64,000 nt of DNA. It comes from Armillaria gallica. Lineage: Eukaryota > Basidiomycota > Agaricomycetes > Agaricales > Physalacriaceae. Below, piece after piece: positions 12,621 to 26,400 of this stretch (position 1 is its first letter; each line of letters starts with the position of its first letter). The position numbers and the translations under genes are program-made. The stretch lies in the NCBI GenBank assembly GCA_037576215.1, contig JBANDB010000001.1, positions 6,696,001 through 6,760,000 of the forward strand, read 5' to 3'. The notes under the pieces were generated by a model, which saw only the letters and a program-made list of their open reading frames with translations, was not told where the DNA came from and did not search any database.

Positions 12621-15600
12621 AACTAGTGGCTTGCAGATGTAACCACAATTTAAATACTGTTTTTCCCGCAGAAGTTCAGAACTCATCGGATGACACTGTC
12701 AGGTGGAAGAACAACTTGCTTCCAGTTTCGGCACATGACTTCTATGCCAGATATCCAGATGCCACAGACCATAAAATATATAGTGATATGAAAAGCAGGA
12801 GCCACTGCCATTCACATGCACCGCCTTCAGCTACCTACTGTACTATTTCGACCTTCTGTTTATGGCTTGTGACATGTTATGCAACATCTTCAGCCAAGCA
12901 GATGTTCACGGATGGTTGTGACAGAGTATGTTCATCTTCATATTGTATCATCTTCATTACTGTTGTAGCCTTGTGGTTATCTTCTGTGACTGAATACCTT
13001 GGCTGTGAGTTCAATCCTTCATGATTTCAGCTTTTTACCATCCAGTGATGATGTCGTGGATTGCTGCATTGTTCGGGTGGATGAAGACTTGACTCTTGCA
13101 GGTAATGCAGAATCCATCTTTGAGCTGCCAGAGCAGAGTCATCAAAGCCACATCATAAAGCCGAATTGCTGGTATGACGAAAACATCTGGGAACACACAT
13201 AGACACTCAGGACATGTGTATTTCGTTATTCCTTGCTCAAAAATGGCATTAATTTAGAATTTTCTTTCGACTCTTCACTGTAGGCTGTGACATGCTATGA
13301 GGTATGCATATCTTCGTTTCACAGGCCTCTGTGACACGTTATGTGAACTTAAGGTCGAAATAGTACAGTATGAGAGTCCTATCCCTAGTTCCCAGACTCC
13401 GACTTGTCACGCATCATCCCCAGTATGTCTATCAGAGGTCGAGTTGATGAATTTTCTTTTTCAGACTAATGCGCTGTCCATTCCGAGTCCTGTGTATACA
13501 GGCTCGGTCTTATGCGGTTTTTGGGGGAGGTCCTCAGTGGCAGTGCATTTTGGTTAAGTCGGGCTTTGCTGGTTCTTTGTCACTGTCCTTACATTGGTGC
13601 TCGGCTTGGCTCTTGGCATCTTCTTCGGTTCAGCTTGTGTTAGCATTGTTGCCCTTCTGCATCGCTTTTGCTTGGTACATTTCTTCGATTGAAAGTCTAT
13701 CACGGACTTGGACACCATGCTTCATCTTGAAATGGTACCAGAAAGGCAGACTTGATTATGGTTACTCCAGGTGAGTCTCAGAATCCCTAGCCTGAGCTTT
13801 GCCCACTATCGATTGATGTGACTCTTTTATTCAAGTCATCATCATCGCTAGGCTTGTATACTTATGGACGTTATTCTTGTCTGATTCCGTTGATCTCAAA
13901 ACCAACCAAGATAGGCCAGACCAGAGCACTTGCGCAGTATCTCATTTTGATGTCGCCACATGGAGACCTATGGATGTCACCTGCACTGATCTCACCATGC
14001 TCCGCTCTTCCCCAACGATTTCTACGAGGCAAATAGCCTCTTTTCAGGTCGGTCCACCCTTACATTCATGCAGTTCTCCGTCTCATGTCTAGTATAGAGT
14101 AAGGCATGATGACAGAATCATCATTTATGATGCTAACTTTACTTTGGGTACTCAGGCATCGATATTCTTTCGTTTGATGACAATTTTTCTGACTCACTGC
14201 GCCATAGTGTCAATTGTATTTCTGCATATTGTAATTCAAAAGTTCTCAACTCTTCTGTGTGCATTCTACCTGGCCAAATTGTGCCGAAGAATCTAATTCA
14301 GCATCATGTGGCCTGGTTCTTCATTCCACTACTCAAAAGGTGTGCTTGCCATATGACCAATTTCTGTGTCGCCCATGACCATTTGATCGATGGCTTTGTT
14401 CGCTTTTTTTAGACTCTAGTTGCTTCTTACTAATTTCCTATCCTACTGTTTTCAGTGCAGGTGTAACTTGAGTCGCATTGTATATATCTTACTGTACGGA
14501 TGTCCACACTGTGACAGTCAGGTGCAAGGCTCCAAGGACCTAGGACCCTTGTGAAGACATTAGATCTCTGCATGAAGCAGGAGGCCACATTGACCACCAC
14601 CGGGGAAAGATGTGCCATTTTCCTTGTTGCTGGTTCTTGCGATACTGTATGGCAAGATTGACTGAGTACGCACTTTCTCCCTCTGTCTGGTGTCTTTTCT
14701 TAGAATTATGCAGGCCCTTTTGATAACTTCTCACCAAGGTATGCTACCTAACATATCAACCCGCAGATGGCCTGCAGCTACCAGGACGGAATAAAGTTGA
14801 TGCTCACCCTTCTGAATGCTTATCTGATGTAGCACTCTTTCATCCCAACGTGAGCTTTAACTAATGTTCTTCTACTCTCTCTCTGCCGTGACTTACGACA
14901 TCGTGGTGGTTGTGGCTAGTGCTGAAATTCCGCATAAACACTTCCAGGGTGAAAAGTGGAAGTACAGCCAATGGTGTTCCGATATGGATAACTTCACCAT
15001 CCCTGAACTACAAAGACAGTATATATTGCTATTTTTGCCATTTTCCACAGTGTCGAGCTGTTCAAGTGAAGAGTCATGTATGTGGAAATGAATCCGCAGG
15101 AGGTTGGTGCCTTTGATATTGTCCTAAAAGCCATCTGCGATGATCTGTGTCCCCAGGTACAGCGGAAGCTTTATCTCAACTGTTAACCCTTGATTTCCAA
15201 TGCCCCAAATCACCTCCTTGACTTCACTGTATCTTTACCAACCAGTTATGAACTGCATGACAGCGATATTTATAGTCACATAGAAGACGATATGGACTTT
15301 GTGTGTTCTTATGCATGTACGGATATGCCAGATCCATGTTATTGTAAGTCTATGAAGCTGCTGGTCCAGTTCACGTATCATGTATCAGATGAAATCGTCA
15401 TCAATCAACCTCTCTGCCTTGTACCATGTGCTCAGTGGTTCGCCGACAAGAAAAAATTGGTCACAGATATTGACTTCTATCTGTCTGTCAACTGAAACTA
15501 GCAGCACCATCTCAGTTCTGCCACCTGCTTTGTAGCGCTCTGTTGAGCATGTGTCTTTTTTCAACCTCAAGGTCCTGGCAGATGTCTTTTCCTGGTACAC

Positions 15601-17574
15601 TACCAGAACTTAGAAGGGGCAAACCAGATTGCGAGTCTCGTCTTTCACAGCAACTGATCTCGGCGAGAAGGAGACTGGCATTCTACATTATGCATTGTTC
15701 AGTCTTACTTTATATTTTAATGTTCTAGTCATCTGGGCGACTATGCCTCTCCTTCTTTATCGTGATCTCTCTGTTGGTTTGCCATGTGCTTTTCATCAGG
15801 CTGCCAAGAGAGCTGGGAACAAATAGACAGCACAGATATTCCAACAACTCTTGCAGGAGGCCGGCTTTGCCTTGCGCTGGAGACGACAATGGTAGGTGAG
15901 ATTCCCACCAGATTCATGCTGCATTGGCATGCTGAGCATGGTGTCAGGTTTTGACAACTCTGACTGTAGCCACCATGATCGATTCCTGTTTGATTCTCGT
16001 CATCCCACCCTAATACCATAGCAAACATTGTATCAAAAGAACTCATCAAGCAAGCACAACTAGACCTCAAGTTGACAGAGGTCATTGTTGAGCAAGAGCT
16101 CGCAATGGCTGAATGCAACGAGCTGGACTTCTGGCTTTAGGATCAATGGTATCTCTAAGGTTTGATCAATGGTGCGCCTTGTCTGACGCTTGGCAACGTT
16201 CTTATTTATTGCTCTGCATACAATGTATGCGACTCATGGAGTCCTTGGTGACCGTCTTCCAATGTGGTCAGCATCTTACCACTCTTATCTAAACTCGACT
16301 GTCAGTGCGAGTATCAAGCTGCTTCCAGTGATTCTAGCAAGTCGTCGACTCGTCATTGCAGAGCACACTTCCGAGCAGAGTCTTGACTTGGTCACTTTCC
16401 TGAGCCTTTCAACATCCTCCTCAAATACACACCTTCCAAATGAAATCGCCCTGGCACGTGGGGAATAATCAATGGTGTTCCATCGGACCACCAACACTTT
16501 AATGGGTACGTGATGGTGGAAATGACTGGCAGTTTGCCAGGTTCGATTCTTGGATAACAGGGATCTGTATCAATTCGATGCTTGGTGTGCCAATTTTCTT
16601 CACAGTGTATGCTCCCTGCATGTGTAAGGATCACCCATTTTCTGAAGAACTTATGGCAGCATGGTCTGGTGGAGTCGTGAGACTAGATGTGTTCATTTAG
16701 GGTGTCCCATCCCCTGGTCACACAGGACTTGGACCTGCCATGCCCTGTGGTGGTCCACCACTTCATACAGTATTGATACCGTATTCGCAGTAAGTAACAT
16801 TCAATACATGTGTTCATGCAAGAGGCAGTAAACAGTGACAGTGTTATAAAAAGCGAGACCACAAGGGCAAGAATCAAACTGGAATTAAAGAGTAGCAGTG
16901 GAAGCCAAGCCTCTCGAGAAAGGAAGAATGGCATAAGCATCAGATGTGGCAGTAGCCATATTTAAACCTACTCATCCTTACCATCGAAGCCAAATGTGTG
17001 TCAATCAGAGTCCAGACGTGACAATACGGTATTCTTGTATCTGTCCGCAGGTCTCAGGGTGGAAAATACTCACTATATGCTCCAGATACTCACCATGTCT
17101 TGCACCTGGAGTTATGTCGCCGCCCATAGCCATAGGACTCATCTGGCCACCCCTAGGGGAAGTGGGACTACAAAAAGCGATGACTCTTCAACCACTTCTC
17201 AGATTATCTCTGAGGGGATCAAACTCATGATGCAGAGTATGCTAACCATTGCACTTGTCATCATAGCATGGTAAGTAAGGTGGAGAATAATTCAACAGTT
17301 TCATAGCGGATTGCTTTGTTTCCATTCAAAGCCGACATTGAGTATTACAGGTGAAGAAGAAATGTACTAATACCATTGTTATATCCTGGTGGGTGTGTAA
17401 TGTCTCGTGTCTGCGGTTCTATAGATGTTAATAAATTGGCCTGCAATGAAGCATGGTAAGACCACACCACTATAAGTGGTAGGCAGCGATCTGCCCAGTA
17501 TTGAAGTGCGCACTGCGCATGCCTGTTTTCCTAGGCGGAGAATATCCAATGCAAAAAAGACAATTGTATGCTTC
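12621..17574. other. 5-kb stretch without recognisable gene
   Basis: Many short plus-strand ORFs lie between possible introns (for example acceptor-like TTTTCCCGCAG at 12660-12671, and ORFs at 13469-13774 and 15190-15495), which suggests relics of an intron-containing gene. None carries a motif I recognise and no frame can be followed for more than about 130 codons. No terminal repeats were seen. Confidence 0.35.
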
Positions 17575-17650
17575 ACCCATGTGCCTTACTGGGGGTCGAA
17601 CCCGGAGAGTTGACAATTGGGAGTTTATCTCCAGTTAGTCCAAGTTAACA
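17575..17650 (-). repeat. tRNA-related (SINE-like) promoter segment 1
   Basis: On the minus strand GGGTTCGACCCCC (about 17602-17590) matches the pol III B box, GGTTCRANYCC. Upstream, GGACTAACTGGAGATAAACTCC could be a D-arm relic holding the A box. A full cloverleaf is not formed, so this is read as a tRNA-derived SINE relic and not a tRNA gene. It may be chance. Confidence 0.35.
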
Positions 17651-17904
17651 TTGAGCAGAAGGGAACAGGATTGTACCAATGCCGTAGGTGGGAAGTATAA
17701 TGGGAGTAATCCCAACTCTTGTGTCCATGCTTTCGGTGATGATGGCACAGGTGAATGGCAAGCACAACCTGATCTGACTGTGGCATAGAAAGGTGTCAGT
17801 CTGACTGCAAAATACTCATAGAACACAGACACAAAGTGAAAGTTATGAAGATTGTCAGAAAGAGATAACCAGAATCCGAGGTAGTTACTGCACCGGGTTT
17901 TCGA

Positions 17905-17990
17905 AAAAGGAAACCTAGTGCCTCGGGCATGCAACCCTGTAGCTGGGAGTTGAACCTAGCTTGGATGCATGCATACCAACTGGCGCAGGA
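17905..17990 (-). repeat. tRNA-related (SINE-like) promoter segment 2
   Basis: On the minus strand GCGCCAGTTGGTATGC (A-box/D-arm-like) is followed after a plausible distance by GGTTCAACTCC, an exact fit to the pol III B-box consensus. The acceptor stem is missing. The segment sits at the 5' edge of the second F-box/LRR gene, and the apparent start codon of that gene (17929) lies within it. Confidence 0.4.
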
Positions 17991-19205
17991 AATTAGACTA
18001 AGACTGTTTCAGGAAGCGCTTCAGCGGACGAGACAGAGTGGACTCACCACGATGCTATGGATACATGACTCTTTTCCATCTGCTATCATTGAGACTTTGA
18101 TGCAGCATTCGTGGCAATGGGAAGATGTCAGCCTGTTATTCACTTCCTCTCATCAATGGTCCCAATCAATACTACATTCCCCTCCACTTCAATTCCTGTT
18201 ATTGAGATCACTTTCATTGTGCTACCAAAAATCCAAGGATGACCTTGTTATGACCTTGGGCCCGTTCAAAAATGCGCCCAGCCTCAGATCTCTCCAATTT
18301 AATATTAAAATACCTCCTTTCGACATGAGCATGATTTCCTTTCCGTGCTCGCATATCACACATTTGACCATGTCCTTTGCGAAGTTTAGTCATATGGAGC
18401 TGATTGTCACATTTCTCCGACTCTGTCCGAGTCTTGAAGAGTTGACGGAGAGGACCTTGCTTCTTGGGGGACGAGACCCTGATGTTGCCACCGTCGCTCC
18501 ACTAATGCTCTCGAAACTCCGTTCACTGAGCCTCATCTCTCACCTATTACTCAGAGACCTCACTTGCCTGGTATTGGAATACTTATCATTCACTATGCCA
18601 CATGCTGAATATCCATCTCATTTAACAATAACTCAATTCTTCACCTGTTCTGGAAGTCAGCTGCAGTCTCTTGAGCTTTGGCTACCACAGGATTCTTTGA
18701 GCCCAGATCAACTCTTCTCATATATTCCCCAGCTTTGCAAATTAGTTCTCCATTTGGCAGATTCGGATAATGACAACGATCCTGCAAGGTTTCTCAAGGG
18801 CCTTTCAGGTGAAAGAGGCATCGTGCTCCAGAGCTTGTCTGTCCTTGAGCTGAGTGCAATCAATCTTTTTACAGACAACACCCAACTGGAAGGGCAGGAT
18901 GAATTACTGGTTAGGATTATCGAGAGGCATTGGAATGTTCCCCGAGATTCACAGGTTAATTGACTGTCTCATGTTCGTGTCAGGGCACAGAATCCTATCA
19001 CTCGTGTAGGTGACCAAGTTGCTCCAATGCCCATGGTTTTGTTGCGCATTGATCATCTGAAACTGTTCAAAGCGGAAGGATTGGATATCTCAATCATCAT
19101 CAACAAAGGTAAGTAGTCCTCTATTCCATGGTACTTACTGTTTGTTTACATTTTCTGTATGTAGAGATTGAAGACGCGCTGTGGAAGGAGCGTGTTCTCT
19201 TATGA
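17929..19205 (+). pseudogene. F-box/LRR-like gene 2, N-terminus lost
   Basis: The reading frame runs from 17929 to 19108 with one stop, TGA at 18961-18963, and continues after a 56-bp intron (19109-19164) to a TGA at 19203-19205. The body matches gene 3: FPSAIIETLMQHSWQWEDVSL against FPDAIIEGLVQHLSQWEDVCI, leucine-rich repeats, then DELLVRIIERHWNVP and IDHLKLFKAEGLDISII. The last exon reads EIEDALWKERVLL. The F-box and preceding region are missing; similarity to gene 3 begins at about 17995, and the first 20 or so codons come from a tRNA-like repeat, so the ATG at 17929 is probably not native. The internal TGA is one transition from CGA (Arg). Role, if any, would be substrate binding without SCF docking. 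Confidence 0.75.
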
Positions 19206-20268
19206 TATACTGACAGAACATATTGTACTACCATTCCATGTTCCGTTGTCTAGCTTTCACTCTCTGACAATGCCTTTATCTTGATATCAACCATAGCCAG
19301 GTCATTCACATCTTACAAGTTCCTTTGATCTCCATAAGCTCTGTAGCGAGTTGCTACTGGCCTGCAACTTTTCAGGCTAGGAGGATCACTACTCAGTTCA
19401 ATCCAGTGAGTTCAAGCCAAATTCGATATGATGTCCTTGTACTGGTGTATAGCCCACTCGAGGCAAGACACATGCTGAATTACTAATACTTGCTTGGTCG
19501 AGGACACTTTGTGACCTCAATGGCTGATAGCGGAAATCAACAGCGCATCGAGTCACCTCACATGGTATGACGATAGGCGCTCCTCATGTCGAGTGACTCA
19601 GAGCTCAATACTTGGCAGAACCCCATCGAAATGAAGGATCGCTGGTCCAGTCTGGCAAGCACAATAATCACATAATTCGGGATATCATGTAAGCACTGTT
19701 TCCGTTTTGGCTCTTAGATGATGTATGTTGAACTAAACTTGTAAGGGATCTTTTAGAGCTCACCGTTTTTTGTTGCCAATGGATCTGTGGGTTGTACAGA
19801 TTGTCTACTAACCATCAAGGTAAGATTTTCTTCTCGATATCTCAGCTGATGTTCTATTTTTTGTACTGCAGGTCAGACTCAAAGCACCAGAGCCAACACA
19901 ATCTTTGCACCACCGCCCATCATCATTAATATTTCCATGATCTCTCATTGGGATGGTGGGAAATCCACCCAGGAAACTCTATAGAAAGCGTTGTCTATTT
20001 TGCATTGACGCTAAATTGGAATTCAGTCACGCTACATCCAAGGTACCCAAAGTCCAAATTTCTCAAGATTGATACCTCACGGCAAGGAAAACCTGCACCG
20101 AGTTGCCATTGGCTGAAGTTTACAGTACAGGCCCATCTCACCCCCTGAAGTCAGCCTGATAAACAGAGCAAAGCTGACATTTTCCTAACGGTCTTTCACA
20201 GCAAGCAAATCTCAGCTGTGCATGTTTGAAGTCCTATGAAACATAGTACCTGTACAATGTGCATTGTA
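19206..20268. other. intergenic between F-box genes 2 and 3
   Basis: It contains repeat R4 copy 2 (19546-19764) and short ORFs with no motif. No gene was recognised. Confidence 0.5.
19546..19764. repeat. dispersed repeat R4, copy 2
   Basis: Partner of 3393-3619, same strand and same order of blocks, clearly diverged. See that entry for the shared blocks. No terminal structure was found. Confidence 0.7.
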
Positions 20269-21800
20269 TCATAGAAAAATACAGTCCTGAGGCAGTCCAT
20301 TATCATTCTCTATAAAGGATGTCAGTGAATACGAGACTGTGACAGGAAGAACTACCTTGGTCAAAGATGATGGATATATCCAATCCTTCTTTCTTGAAGA
20401 ATTTCAGATGGTCGATGCGAGATAAAGTTCTATGGTATCAAGCAGCCCAGTCTCCTTGAACCTCTACAGCAAGGGCCTCCCCAATACCAGCTTCAGTGCA
20501 CCTGATATGGACTTGACACAACTGGGAAACCGGAGATTCTTGGGGGATGTTCCAATGCCTATCGATAATCCTAACCAACAGCTCATCTACTTCTTCATAC
20601 CCTGGTTCTCCTGTAAAAGCTCCAGGACCTCCAATTCAAAAGTTGACAAATTCGGGAGTGTCATGCTCATGTCGTCCAAGGCAAGACACTTTAAAAGTGC
20701 TGGCACATCATTCAGGTCATAGCATTCCGCATGGAGAACCAATTTGCAGATATGTGGAATGCATGAGAAGAGCTTTACCAGCTCCTTCAGTTGCTACAAT
20801 AGCCATATATCGAGGGAAAGTAGACGACACCCGGAATGAATGACGATCTGTGAAAGGACCATCAGTATAAAAAATGATATATCATATTGTGGAAGGATTG
20901 TCAGGTCTTCCAGGACTGGACAGACAAGGCAGTAAAGTAGCTGAGGAGACCTGAGACTGAGTGAATGGAGTCTCCCAAGTGTCACTAGGGTTGTTCCTGG
21001 ATCATCCTTGAGCATAGTCTCTTCTATCAACATCTCTAGACTTGAGCAGAGACAAAGCACCTTGATGCTCGCATCTACTGAACACTCTCTCATAGGTCCC
21101 AATGACATGACCAGATGCATGCACTGCCACCATGGCACTTGGATTATGCTTGGGTTGAAATCAGATGATGGAGCACAGTATATGTGGAATTGGAAAGATC
21201 TCAAGGTGGGCATATCTTTGAACATGTCCAGGATGGTAGAGAGCTCATCTATGGAAGGTTGTTGACCCATGGAAAGTGATTGTAATGATGGTAAATGGAG
21301 CCGAGGGAGATGTGGTTGTGTCAGTTGGTTCCATGTAGAAGCAGGGAGAGGGTATGCAAACATCTTCCCATTGGGACAAGTGCTGGACCAAACCTTCAAT
21401 AATGGCATCGGGGAAATCAAGGGACAGTAATATCATTATGGAGATTCCACTCCATCCAGTCAGCTGAAGCGCATCCAGGAGCAGTTTTTTTCTGGCGTCT
21501 GCTTTCCCATGATCAGGCCAGTACACCATAATGGACAACCACAGAGAAGGGCAGCCCCATGTGATGTTGTGCCATCATTGACAGACCCTCGCTGGTAGCC
21601 ATGGACCCTGATATTGATCTCCAAAAATCTTGCAAGGCCATTGGGTTGCCAAGAGAAATACTTCGCACAGAATCTCAGGGGGAAGGGAGTCAATGGGCAG
21701 ATTTGACGGCTCCTGGATCTCAAAGTCGGCTGGCATTGAGATAGCTTGCATATTGCAGAGGTATGTTCTCCTCGCATTGGCACCTGTGGAGCTTGAGCCA
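20269..21800 (-). pseudogene. F-box/LRR-like gene 3
   Basis: Minus strand. The F-box core SLPPEILCEVFLLA lies at about 21690-21645, followed by WGCPSLWLSIMVY, then DALQLTGWSG and FPDAIIEGLVQHLSQWEDV, and after a frameshift near 21410 a long leucine-rich ORF down to 20794 (LPSLQSLSMG, LRSFQFHIY, LHSLSLRSP). The C-terminal part DELLVRIIDRHWNIP and IDHLKFFKKEGLDISII follows with further frame breaks. An intron at 20355-20310 (46 bp) leads to a final exon ENDNGLPQDCIFL ending at 20269. Exon structure at the 3' end is the same as in gene 2. At least two frameshifts and two stops make it a pseudogene. The exact start is unclear. Confidence 0.7.
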
Positions 21801-23409
21801 CTAGCAGAGGGATTGTTTACAAGGAAAATACTCGCCGTTCTCTATGTGTCTTCACTGTATGCTCCAAGAAATGAGATACGGTACGAGGCTTGATCTATAT
21901 AACCATTTGTTGGAACACGAATGGCACCCACTGGGAGAAAGGAAGATAAAATTGGTGATTGATGATTACCCAGGGCCTCGAGGCTTGGGCCGAGATAGCC
22001 ACATCCTTCATTTTTTCTCCCATGCTAAACTTTTGGACACTACCGGCTATGAAAAAGAGAATGGCTGGTTCATGCGACAGGTGCCATAAAAGAAAGGTGA
22101 GCTAGCCTAGCATTGGCAAGCCACGCAGTGGACTTGAATCTGTGGCAACACACTTCGAGCACATGGAATATAGTAATCTTGAACCCAGTGGAGGACAGTG
22201 TGGTACAAATCTTCAGAATTACATGCCCAAGTTAATATTTATCCCTGCAACAATTTAGTTTCTCTCTTTATGAGTATTTGAAGTTGAGCTGATCATTTCT
22301 TTCCAGTTAAATGTATAGTCATCCAATAGTCGTCGAAAATTATTTCTGTCCAGGTAACAGCGCAGCTATACGAGACAATATTTGCTCAAATTGTGTTGCA
22401 TCCAATGCAGAGTGCACGCATGCAGATTTAATCAAAGTCCGCCTTCATTCTTTGTTGGAATGTGATGAAATCTTATTCTGTATAGAGACGTGGGTCAATG
22501 TCAAGGTTCATTTTATCTGTGTCAGCACTCAACTGGGGCACTGATTTGGATAGAGTGGATCCTCTTCCTGCTGCCCAGAGCTTAAAGAGCAACATGGGCC
22601 CTGCAGAGGACAAATTTGCTGAGTGGGACAACTCATCTGATGACTATCACCTCACGCACCTTGGTGATCCCACTCCCACCACTTGCAAGCTCAAGGTCAA
22701 TATGCCCATCCTCTTCATTCCCAAAAACCTTTCAAATTGCCAGCTATGACATCGTTCCAGAACACGAGTACGACAACAGCTAATTCCTCAGTCACACCCT
22801 ATTCCTCAGACAGGAAAGTGCCAAGAACTTTGGGAGGACCCCCATGATTAGGTTTGATTTCCTTTCGAGCTTGGACTTGGACTCAGAGCGTCCACTGCAG
22901 TTTATCTGGGGCTCATTTAACAGTGGCAATGGAGACGACGGTGTGGAGGGCGATCCTGATATCAACGTGAACGGCGAGAAGGAAGATGCTGCCATGCAGA
23001 ATGTGGAAAATTAGTCTTGTGATGTTTACTTTCTTCCATCAAAACTTTCGCTTACTGACTTTATATTTTCTTTTGAAAAAGATTCATCCTACACTATTCT
23101 ATCCTACCTACTTGTAGTGCCCAACCTTGTTGGCCAGGAGGGCATATGTTACACGTCGGCCTATGGCTGATTCTTTTACCTTACTCCTTTCCCCTATCCT
23201 TCACTGCCCCGGCTTTTCCCTTTTATTTGTTATTCATGCAGTATATAAACAGATAGTACACTGTACATAGTCTAGGTTGGGCCATCTAGATTCCTGGAGG
23301 GGGCTTGTTGCATCAGTAGGGCAGCATCATCAGATGATTGGGCAGAGAAACAGTCATCACCAGGCATCACGGTGCCTAGCTGACTCTTTCCCGACCTCGC
23401 TTGACACCC
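21801..23409. other. intergenic, no gene recognised
   Basis: Short ORFs (for example 22498-22749, Asp/Leu rich, and an open stretch near 22790-23010 rich in Asp and Glu) could be remnants, but no family was recognised. The segment 23100-23320, with a TATA-like run ATATAAAC near 23245 and a pyrimidine-rich stretch before it, may hold the promoter of the DUF6535 gene. Confidence 0.35.
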
Positions 23410-26400
23410 ATGCCTTCAATCCATGCCTCGCAAAATGCCAACGATGAAGACTTACAAAGCTCTTCCAGTGCTCGAAACAAGACCTGTACAGAGATGCCTG
23501 ATGACTCAGAAGATGATCCCCAGCTGGAGATTAAAATTCAGCAGCTAGTTGAGAATTTGACGGCCTATTTCTCTCAATGACAACGAAAATCAATCTGCGG
23601 TATGATGGGCATCCAGCATCGCGAATATATAGTGAAAGGTGCGTGAATTCATCGCAGAGACTTGCCATACATCTCATTACAAGTGAAGGAAATGATCCAT
23701 TCAACTATGAAGAGAATTTTCCAGATGATAAGGAGTACAAGGAGTTGGAACCCACTGCCAGGGTATGGAGAACATACCTGGAGGAGTGCGCCATGTTGAT
23801 GTGCTCGGCAATGGGCAGTGCGCAAATGAAACTAGTGTCTAGATCATCAATCTAGATACTAAATCACACACACACACACAATCACCAATATTAAGTTCGA
23901 GGGTGAGTACGATAGAAGCACTCATGGTGTATGTAGATTTCAATAATCAATTGGGTTTTTGCTTTAAAACAACTTCGATTCAAGTTTAGAAGTGTTTACA
24001 TGAGATACACTAATCGCGATAGCGAGGTATATGAATGTGGGAGGTTTGTAAGGTATAATTTGAGTGGCTTAGACTCGAAACAACTTTGTCTAGAAGAGCT
24101 GGTAAGGCTTTAACTAGGGAAGCTTTAACAATTGAACAATCAAAGACCTAGAGGTCTACAAAGAGCATAATTGCTCTGGAGTACACGGACTCAATTACAA
24201 CACAAGCACATGCACTTGCAACAAAGAACCGAAGTTCTACAAAGAGTACACAGACTCTACAAAGAACACACAGGTCCTGGCTTCAAGTACGAGACTTGCA
24301 AAGAGTACACTGACTCGTTAACTGTTCGAACTTAAAGCGTTCTAGGGCTTATTTCACTTCAACTAGGCAACGTCTTTGGTCTGTGGTCGACTTAGCACGT
24401 CTAGATCACTTTAGTCGGTGAGAGAGCATGAGGCCTTTGTATGCAGAGCATTTCAATTAACTAGCAAGGCACAAACACAGGGATGACTCTTCTTCCTACT
24501 TAGTTCCTCTAGATTACTTATAGCCACCCTTTTGGGGTTGACTTGGTAAACTTAATTCACTTCAGTCGAGGATATGCAATTAAAATCAGTGATTGATTAG
24601 GTAGCTATAAGGCTACTAGCACAAACACAGGGGAATGCTTTCCTGCTGTTATGCGTCTAGTTGCTGCTAATTTATATGATTTCTAGCCTAGGTATAGGAG
24701 CTTGTATCTAAAAGTAATTATGGTATGAGCTCTGGGTATCAATACAAATGATGAGTAATTAATTTATAAGTATTGTGCCATTCCGAGGTTTCTATTCAGT
24801 TGGGCGGAATGACTAGTAGTCATTCTATTGCCGAGGAGTGCCCTAATGGTCTGTAGGAACTCCTTGCTTCTCCTTCATGCCTTGCCACATGGATTCCTAT
24901 TCAATACTATGAATTGCGCAGTATTTTGAGGATGTAACCACCAATCATGATCGATCGTCGGACCGAGATTGTATTTGCTTCAATCACTGCACGATCTTTA
25001 GCTATCTCAGCACCAAGCGTCGGTTATTCAGTTATTCCAAGTTTATTCATGTTCTAGACTAAGTTCATTTCACGTTGTGAACCGTTGTGGACTTAGCGAT
25101 TCTTTTCTAGGTTCATTCAGGTCATCAAGATGATGAGTAATCTAGTCCTTCTGTGTTCTGCTTTAGGTTTGTAACCAATCTTGATGTGTCCCTTGGTTCT
25201 GACTGTAACTAGTCTTGTTTTGGGCAGGGAATAGCATTCAGTGTTGAAGGCTTATAGAGTTGACTCGTCTAGATGTTGCTTCTAAGTCCATTCTGATACT
25301 GTATTGCTCACTATCTTATGTAGTATACTAGCTATCAGTGTAAAGCCTTCACTATAGCTCTCTGTACCGCTTGTAGACTGTGCTATTTGATAGAAATTCG
25401 CAAAATCTATGGGTAGCCTGATACCAAGCATATCAGCATATGATATTGAGAGGGTAGAAGGATGGTGGGATGGATTAGATGTTCTGCTAGTTTTTGTGAG
25501 TGCCACGTCGAAAATTATCCCACCATCATTAATAGATATTGATGCTTAGGTGAACCTTTTTTCTGCAGTGGTCACCACGTTTGTCATGCAGACCTCACAG
25601 AGCCTCCAGGTTGGCAACAGTGCGGTCACTGCCTCACTTTTGTTCGAGCTGATCAATGTTCAGCACGCAGCAGGCAACGGTTCCTTGGTGAACGACGTTC
25701 CCCGTCAGGCCTTACTCCATCCTCGGATTTTCATCCCACAACATCTGATTCATGGGTGAATGGCCTTTGGTTTGTCAGCCTCTCACTCAGCCTGACTACT
25801 GCGCTGTTCGCTGTTTTGACGAAGCAATGGATCGATCAGTATATGTCAGTCCCATCTGGGACACCACACGATAGATGTCATGTGCGTCATTTCCGATACA
25901 TGGGGCTAGAGCGATAGCGTGTCGACCTCATTATTGGGATGCTACCTGTCCTTATGAGCCTATCACTTGGTGTCTTCCTTGCAGGTTTGGTTCTTTTCCT
26001 TATCCCTCTACGCGTACCAATCGCATCTGCTGTTGGATCCATCACATTCACATCATTTGCTGCATACTTCATCACCAACTTCCTGCCCATCATATATCCA
26101 TCGTGCCCTTACAGGACTCCATTGGTGCTGTACATGTTCCCAATATATGCTTATGCCAATCGACTCCATGGCTGGATTATCTCTCACTTCTTCCGTCATG
26201 GGCCCCCAAGCACAGCGGAGACCGACAAGCCCACTGGGCACACGAAGGAGGCCTCGGGAATGGTACTTGAACAGCATCTTCGCTCTTTACGAGCTGCTGA
26301 ACATGCAGCTGTGGGCCTCAGTGCTGATGACATCGATTTATATGCTCTCTCTTGGCTGTTTGAGATCTCATCCAACCCTAGGGTCCACAATATTGTTGTA

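Noticed and set aside
15741..16118. 125-codon minus ORF as a gene
   Set aside because: Cys/Ser-rich composition without motif, no conserved neighbour and an equally open opposite strand.
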